Shown here: positions 60,823-64,000 of the stretch, one piece after another
Layout of the letters: each line of letters starts with the position of its first letter
Numbering within the stretch: position 1 is the first letter of the stretch
Source of the DNA: Bifidobacteriaceae bacterium
Lineage (GTDB): Bacteria > Actinomycetota > Actinomycetes > Actinomycetales > Bifidobacteriaceae
Direction of reading: 5' to 3'
DNA length: 64,000 bases
Assembly (NCBI GenBank): GCA_022650895.1
Contig: JALCQC010000007.1
Span: forward strand, 1 to 64,000
Program-made: the position numbers and the translations under genes
The notes under the pieces: model-generated
Databases searched by the model: none
Seen by the model: only the letters and a program-made list of their open reading frames with translations
Told to the model about the DNA's origin: nothing

Positions 60823-62074
60823 TCTGCTGCTCCTTCTCCGCGCCGGCGTCAAGGCCGGACTTATGTGACTTCATGAGATCGACGAAGCGATCAAAAAGAT
60901 ATGCGGCATCGTGGGGGCCACCGGCCGCTTCGGGATGGTACTGCACTGAAAAAGCCGGGATATCGAGGCACTCAAGCCCCTCCACCACGTTGTCATTGAG
61001 ATCGACATGCGACACCTTGGCCCTGCCGTAACGGCCGCCGTCGTAAGGCGTCATCACCTCACCATCGAGCGGTGCATCCACCGCGAAACCGTGGTTATGG
61101 GCGGTGATTTCCACCTTACGGGTACGCAGGTCCATCACGGGTTGGTTGACGCCACGGTGTCCGAACTTCAGCTTGTAAGTGCCGAAACCGAGCGCCCTTC
61201 CGAGCAGCTGGTTGCCGAAGCAGATGCCGAAGAACGGGTAGCCGGCATCGAGCACCTCGCGCAGAAGGCTAACCTCGCGGTCCGCGGTGCTGGGATCCCC
61301 CGGTCCGTTCGAGAAGAAGATACCGTCGGGAGAGAGGACTTCAAGGCTCTGCAGCGTACTGTCGGCAGGCACGACATGGACGCGGCATCCGCGCTCCGCC
61401 AACCGGTGCGGCGTCATTCCCTTGATTCCGAGGTCGACTGCCACCACGGTGAAGAGAGGCTCCTTGCCTTCATACTCACCTTGGGGCTCGATGGTGTACC
61501 GCTCCCCCGTCGTCACCTCGTCGACCAGGTTCTGTCCGGCCATCTCCGCACTGCCGCGCACGATGGCGAGCAGATCTTCGATGGATTTCAGCCCATTGGA
61601 CTGTGCGGATTCCGTGAGCGCCTCACCGGAGAAGATGCCCGCGCGCATGACACCAGCGGAACGCAGATGACGCACCAGTTTACGAGTGTCGATATGTGAA
61701 ATACCGACGATCTGTTGCTCGTCGAGATCTTCCTGCAGGCTGCGCTGTGCACGCCAGTTGCTCACAACGGGGCTCGGCTCGCGCACCACGTACCCCGCAA
61801 CCCAGATTTTTGCAGATTCGGGATCCTCCGAGTTCACACCAGTGTTGCCGATGTGTGGGAAGGTCTGGATGACGATCTGCTTGTCATAGCTGGGATCCGT
61901 CAGGGTTTCCTGGTAGCCGGTCATGCCCGTGGAGAAAACGATTTCTCCTGTAGTCATGCCAAGGGCCCCGAACGGGGCCCCTACGTAAACCTGACCATCT
62001 TCCAAAACAAGAACTGCATCTGAAGGTGAAAAATGGATTTCCGATGGTGTGACGTCCGTAGCATTCAGGCTCAC
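60815..62074 (-). CDS. carA: Carbamoyl-phosphate synthase small chain
   Basis: A 419-residue glutaminase subunit that supplies ammonia to CarB. The C-terminal class I glutamine amidotransferase domain has the catalytic Cys in [17 protein letters not shown] and His/Glu in [19 protein letters not shown]. The N-terminal half has [18 protein letters not shown]. Translation starts at a GTG (62074) with AGGGGG five bases upstream. It follows nusB after 65 bases and overlaps carB. Confidence 0.96.
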   Translation of the reverse strand: MSLNATDVTPSEIHFSPSDAVLVLEDGQVYVGAPFGALGMTTGEIVFSTGMTGYQETLTDPSYDKQIVIQTFPHIGNTGVNSEDPESAKIWVAGYVVREPSPVVSNWRAQRSLQEDLDEQQIVGISHIDTRKLVRHLRSAGVMRAGIFSGEALTESAQSNGLKSIEDLLAIVRGSAEMAGQNLVDEVTTGERYTIEPQGEYEGKEPLFTVVAVDLGIKGMTPHRLAERGCRVHVVPADSTLQSLEVLSPDGIFFSNGPGDPSTADREVSLLREVLDAGYPFFGICFGNQLLGRALGFGTYKLKFGHRGVNQPVMDLRTRKVEITAHNHGFAVDAPLDGEVMTPYDGGRYGRAKVSHVDLNDNVVEGLECLDIPAFSVQYHPEAAGGPHDAAYLFDRFVDLMKSHKSGLDAGAEKEQQNA

Positions 62075-62139
62075 GAATCCCCCTTAAGAAGAGATTGGAT
62101 TTTCTCTTACCTTAATAATCGGTATGGATAAACAGGGTG

Positions 62140-62925
62140 TTACTCAGAGGCGTCTTCAGTGGGAACCGCAAACTGTGACAGGTCGAGATCATCAAGATCC
62201 TGCGCCTCATCGACGGATTCATTCTCGGTACGAGAATTGTCCTCACTGTGAAACTCATCGTCAGCGCGTGCCTCATCTACAGACTCGCTCTTATTCTCTG
62301 CTTGCTCATCCTCTGCGCGAGAATCGTCTTCAGCACGAGAGGCAGCCTCTGTACTGGAGCCGTCCTCTGCACGAAGACCGCTACCAGAGTCTTCGGCGGT
62401 CTTAGAGGCGACAGCGTTCTCCGAAGCCTCAGACGTCTCCAAGATGGTTGAAGATTCCGAAACGTCCGTTGCTTCTGACGTTTCTGAAGTTTCTGAAGTT
62501 TCCGAAATCTCAGGTTCCGGAGCAACTTCAGGATCGTCCGCCACAGCACTCAAAACGCCATGGAGAAATGCCGGAGCGTCATAGTCGGAAAGCTTCTTGG
62601 CAAGCTGGATGGCCTCATCGATGGCCACTCCCTGGGGAATCTCCTTGTTATAGACAAGCTCCCAGACACCGATGCGCAGAATGTTGCGGTCGACCACCGG
62701 CATACGGCGAACTTGCCACGTTTCGGAATGATCGTTCAGGACACTGTCGATATGGCGACGATGCTGTGCAACTCCCCGTACGATTTCAACCGCATAGTCA
62801 GGTAGCGGGGTCTGTGCACCAGGGTTCTCAAGGCGCTCAGAAAGAAGGGACAGGATATCCTGTCCCTTCTCGTCCGCTTCATAGAGTGTGTTCAACGCCC
62901 TCTTGCGGGCAGTAGATCGTGCCAT
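62140..62925 (-). CDS. nusB: Transcription antitermination factor NusB with acidic tail
   Basis: A 261-residue protein; the first 140 residues are the NusB domain (starting MARSTARKRALNTLYEADEK and including VDRNILRIGVWELVYNKEIPQGVAIDEAIQLAKK), which binds boxA RNA with NusE. The remaining 120 residues are a very acidic, Ser/Thr/Glu/Asp-rich tail with Ser-Glu-Thr repeats and no hydrophobic core, not usual in the family. The ATG at 62925 follows efp after three bases, so efp and nusB are co-transcribed. Confidence 0.93.
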   Translation of the reverse strand: MARSTARKRALNTLYEADEKGQDILSLLSERLENPGAQTPLPDYAVEIVRGVAQHRRHIDSVLNDHSETWQVRRMPVVDRNILRIGVWELVYNKEIPQGVAIDEAIQLAKKLSDYDAPAFLHGVLSAVADDPEVAPEPEISETSETSETSEATDVSESSTILETSEASENAVASKTAEDSGSGLRAEDGSSTEAASRAEDDSRAEDEQAENKSESVDEARADDEFHSEDNSRTENESVDEAQDLDDLDLSQFAVPTEDASE

Positions 62926-62928
62926 CTA

Positions 62929-63492
62929 TCAGTTCTCGCGTCCCAGGTAAGAGCCGTCACGGGTGTCGACCTTGACTTTTTCACCTTCGCCGACGAAGAG
63001 AGGAACCTGAATCTCGGCACCTGTCTCCACCGTGGCCGGCTTGGTACCAGCGTTTGAACGGTTGCCCTGCAGACCGGGCTCCGTGTGAGTGACCTGCAAA
63101 ATCACCGAGGCGGGAAGTTCAACGCTCAACGGGTTGCCGTCGTGGAAGCTGACGATGCAATCGGTTCCTTCGAGAAGGAACTTCTCCTGATCGCCGATGA
63201 GGGCTTCCGGAATCATGACCTGATCATAAGTGGTCATGTCCATAAAAACGAAGCTGTCAGCATCGCGGTACGAATACTGAAGGGTGCGGTTGTCGACCGT
63301 CTCGAATTCCATCTTCATACCCGCGTTGAACGTGCGTTCCACGATCTTTCCCGTGAGGACGTTCTTGATGGTCGTGCGGACGAAGGCTGGGCCCTTGCCC
63401 GGCTTCACGTGCTGGAACTTTGTCACAGTCCACAGATTTCCATCCAGGTTGAGGACAGAACCATTCTTAATATCATTGGTCGTTTGTGCCAC
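62929..63492 (-). CDS. efp: Elongation factor P
   Basis: A 187-residue factor that helps ribosomes through proline stretches. The GTG at 63492 starts [21 protein letters not shown], with AGGTGG about seven bases upstream; the ATG at 63534 would add an unlikely 14-residue lead. The modified-lysine loop is [11 protein letters not shown] (Lys at about residue 33). The C-terminal OB domains end with [13 protein letters not shown]. Confidence 0.96.
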   Translation of the reverse strand: MAQTTNDIKNGSVLNLDGNLWTVTKFQHVKPGKGPAFVRTTIKNVLTGKIVERTFNAGMKMEFETVDNRTLQYSYRDADSFVFMDMTTYDQVMIPEALIGDQEKFLLEGTDCIVSFHDGNPLSVELPASVILQVTHTEPGLQGNRSNAGTKPATVETGAEIQVPLFVGEGEKVKVDTRDGSYLGREN

Positions 63493-63678
63493 TTTTAATC
63501 CACCTACCGAATCATCGAATTTTGCCTTGACCATTATGCCACAGCCCCCAAACGGTTCTGTGCGCGGGGCAAGGCTCTCTCTTTACCGTTGTAACAGTAA
63601 CCCCTCACAATGTCGCCAAGCATTTCACGGAGATCACAAGGAAGTCCCGCCTGAATACATGCAAGAGCGACGCACACA

Positions 63679-63709
63679 AAAAGACCCGAGGACGAATCCC
63701 CGGGTCTTT
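63679..63709 (-). terminator. Terminator after tuf
   Basis: AAAGACCCG (63680-63688) pairs with CGGGTCTTT (63701-63709). On the minus strand the second arm ends in a T-run (TTTTT), just past the tuf stop. Confidence 0.88.
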
Positions 63710-63731
63710 GAGTGAATAATCTCAGCGATTA

Positions 63732-64000
63732 TCAGGCATCGATCTTGGTCACACGACCAGAACCAACGGTACGGCCACCTTCACGAACTGCGAAGGTCAG
63801 GCCCTCTTCCATAGCGATTGGCTGGATGAGCTGAACCTTGAAGGTTGCGTGATCGCCAGGCTGAACCATCTCGACACCTTCCGGCAGCTCGATGACGCCA
63901 GTGACGTCCGTGGTGCGGAAGTAGAACTGAGGACGGTAGTTCGAGAAGAACGGCGAGTGGCGGCCACCCTCGTCCTTGGTCAGAACGTAGACCTCAGCCT
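63732..64000 (-). CDS. tuf: Elongation factor Tu, C-terminal part
   Basis: The window contains the last ~89 codons of tuf; the start is outside. Visible motifs are [39 protein letters not shown] and the end [20 protein letters not shown], all of EF-Tu domain 3. The stop codon is at 63732-63734. EF-Tu brings aminoacyl-tRNA to the ribosome. A terminator follows. Confidence 0.96.
   Translation of the reverse strand, partial: AEVYVLTKDEGGRHSPFFSNYRPQFYFRTTDVTGVIELPEGVEMVQPGDHATFKVQLIQPIAMEEGLTFAVREGGRTVGSGRVTKIDA

Overview
The window is a dense, high-GC Gram-positive chromosome segment that looks like the family Bifidobacteriaceae. The evidence is the actinobacterial gene set (Pup, PafA, Dop and ARC; a DUF3027 protein with a cold-shock partner; a PriA without helicase motifs; a LytR_C protein; a lone WXG100 protein; polyphosphate glucokinase) and the order efp-nusB-carA-carB-pyrF-gmk. 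I cannot fix the genus or species. No rRNA, tRNA, CRISPR array, insertion sequence or phage was recognised. Almost all DNA is coding, and no gap between genes exceeds 300 bases.

Layout. 1-6277 (all minus strand): a truncated von Willebrand A surface protein, a GTG-start aminotransferase, a ROK-type polyphosphate glucokinase, a family 2 glycosyltransferase and a 14-segment drug-type exporter. 6481-10339: ClpC, divergent from a tandem universal stress protein. 10538-15764 (minus): DUF3027 protein and cold-shock protein, a histidine kinase/response regulator pair and a TPM-domain membrane protein. A lone WXG100 gene on the plus strand (15758-16048) is followed by groEL with two CIRCE operators, a second cold-shock gene and a LytR_C protein. 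19333-31798 (all plus): ung; an eight-gene block MoxR, DUF58, small membrane protein, two vWA membrane proteins, an acidic anchored protein, a WXG-like protein and an alpha/beta hydrolase; then purB, a pseudokinase-flippase fusion and HU.

31996-38864 (minus) is the pupylation locus in transcription order: DedA protein, ARC ATPase, Dop, an inositol-monophosphatase-like protein, Pup, PafA. No 20S proteasome genes are present here, and ARC lacks the usual proteasome-docking tail. 38863-49565: serB (plus), then minus-strand genes for an MFS exporter with its ArsR-type regulator, rsmB, fmt, a HAD hydrolase, priA, metK and rpoZ. 49830-55369: ilvD (plus), an FMN oxidoreductase and a GH3 beta-glucosidase. 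55616-64000 (minus): gmk, a PyrF homologue that has lost its catalytic residues, carB, carA, nusB, efp and the 3' end of tuf.

Most interesting points: the MoxR/vWA operon ending in a type VII-like pair; the apparently dead PyrF; a phosphatase-like gene with an altered metal site inside the pup operon; a pseudokinase fused to a lipid-flippase-like membrane domain; double CIRCE control of groEL; and low-complexity insertions or tails in several housekeeping enzymes (PafA, Fmt, RsmB, NusB, SerB). Where a gene start was moved inside its open frame, the reason is a better ribosome binding site, an overlap with the upstream gene, or the usual N-terminus of the family.
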